6,883 nt of DNA from Clostridia bacterium (GTDB lineage: Bacteria > Bacillota > Clostridia > TANB77 > UBA1234). Location: the NCBI GenBank assembly GCA_900753975.1, contig CAAEBC010000004.1, forward strand, positions 1 to 6,883, in the 5' to 3' direction. Each line of letters begins with the position of its first letter. Positions within the stretch are counted from its first letter, which is position 1. The notes below the pieces were generated by a model that saw only the letters and a program-made list of their open reading frames with translations, had not been told where the DNA came from and searched no databases. A program made the position numbers and the translations under genes. This document shows positions 6,786 to 6,883 of the stretch, piece by piece.

Positions 6786-6861
6786 TGGGGTGTCGCCAAG
6801 CGGTAAGGCATCGGACTCTGACTCCGACATTTCGTAGGTTCGAATCCTACCACCCCAGCCA
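6786..6861 (+). tRNA. tRNA-Gln (anticodon CTG), CCA encoded
   Basis: A full cloverleaf folds: acceptor TGGGGTG (6786-6792) with CACCCCA (6851-6857), D-arm GCC/GGC (6795-6809), anticodon arm TCGGA/TCCGA with loop CTCTGAC (6816-6822), and T-arm GTAGG/CCTAC around TTCGAAT. The anticodon is C34 T35 G36, reading CAG (Gln). The U1-A72 acceptor pair and overall sequence are typical of bacterial tRNA-Gln. The discriminator is G6858, followed by a genome-encoded CCA (6859-6861). The variable loop CATTTC (6828-6833) has 6 bases, one more than the 5 common in this tRNA. The remaining 22 bases of the window hold nothing recognisable. Confidence 0.95.
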
Positions 6862-6883
6862 AAATAAAGACTAGTTATGGCGA

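Noticed and set aside
1..6883. CRISPR array, phage genes, insertion sequence or defence system
   Set aside because: No spaced direct repeats, transposase, integrase, nuclease or toxin-antitoxin genes are visible; all coding space is housekeeping metabolism, Fe-S proteins and one tRNA.

Overview
The window looks like chromosomal DNA of a low-GC, anaerobic, Clostridia-type Firmicute. The evidence is the strong A/T bias (AGA, ATA, GAA and AAA codons dominate), strong AGGAGG-type ribosome binding sites, metal-dependent iPGM-type phosphoglycerate mutase, a stripped-down SUF iron-sulfur system, and a tRNA gene with an encoded CCA tail. Every gene reads on the + strand, and every stop is TAA or TAG.

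Layout. Positions 1-201 hold the 3' end of tpiA, and 254-1780 hold gpmI, 52 bases downstream and probably in the same operon. Positions 1781-1901 are a short intergenic region with a small repeat element: two complementary arms around three GAATART heptamers, ending in a 9-bp hairpin directly before the next ribosome binding site. Next comes a tightly coupled pair: a NifU/IscU-like iron-sulfur scaffold protein (1902-2594) and a member of the uncharacterised GGGtGRT family (2601-3599), closed by a good intrinsic terminator. Enolase (eno, 3694-5001) follows. A clear promoter near 5050-5078 then drives sufC (5114-5837) and sufB (5830-6747), which overlap by 8 bases. A GC-rich hairpin and a tRNA-Gln(CTG) gene (6786-6861) end the window.

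How the genes fit together. TpiA, GpmI and Eno are steps of lower glycolysis. The scaffold/GGGtGRT pair sits inside this glycolytic run, and a minimal SufBC-type iron-sulfur assembly operon follows directly, so two different iron-sulfur-related modules flank eno. The scaffold keeps the three cysteines expected of NifU/IscU proteins. The GGGtGRT partner has no established biochemical role that I know of and is the best candidate here for an undescribed function.

The main anomaly is in sufC. One extra C at about 5228, inside the Walker A motif, breaks the reading frame, while the rest of the gene is intact on both sides. It is either a sequence error, a very recent mutation, or (least likely) a recoding site.
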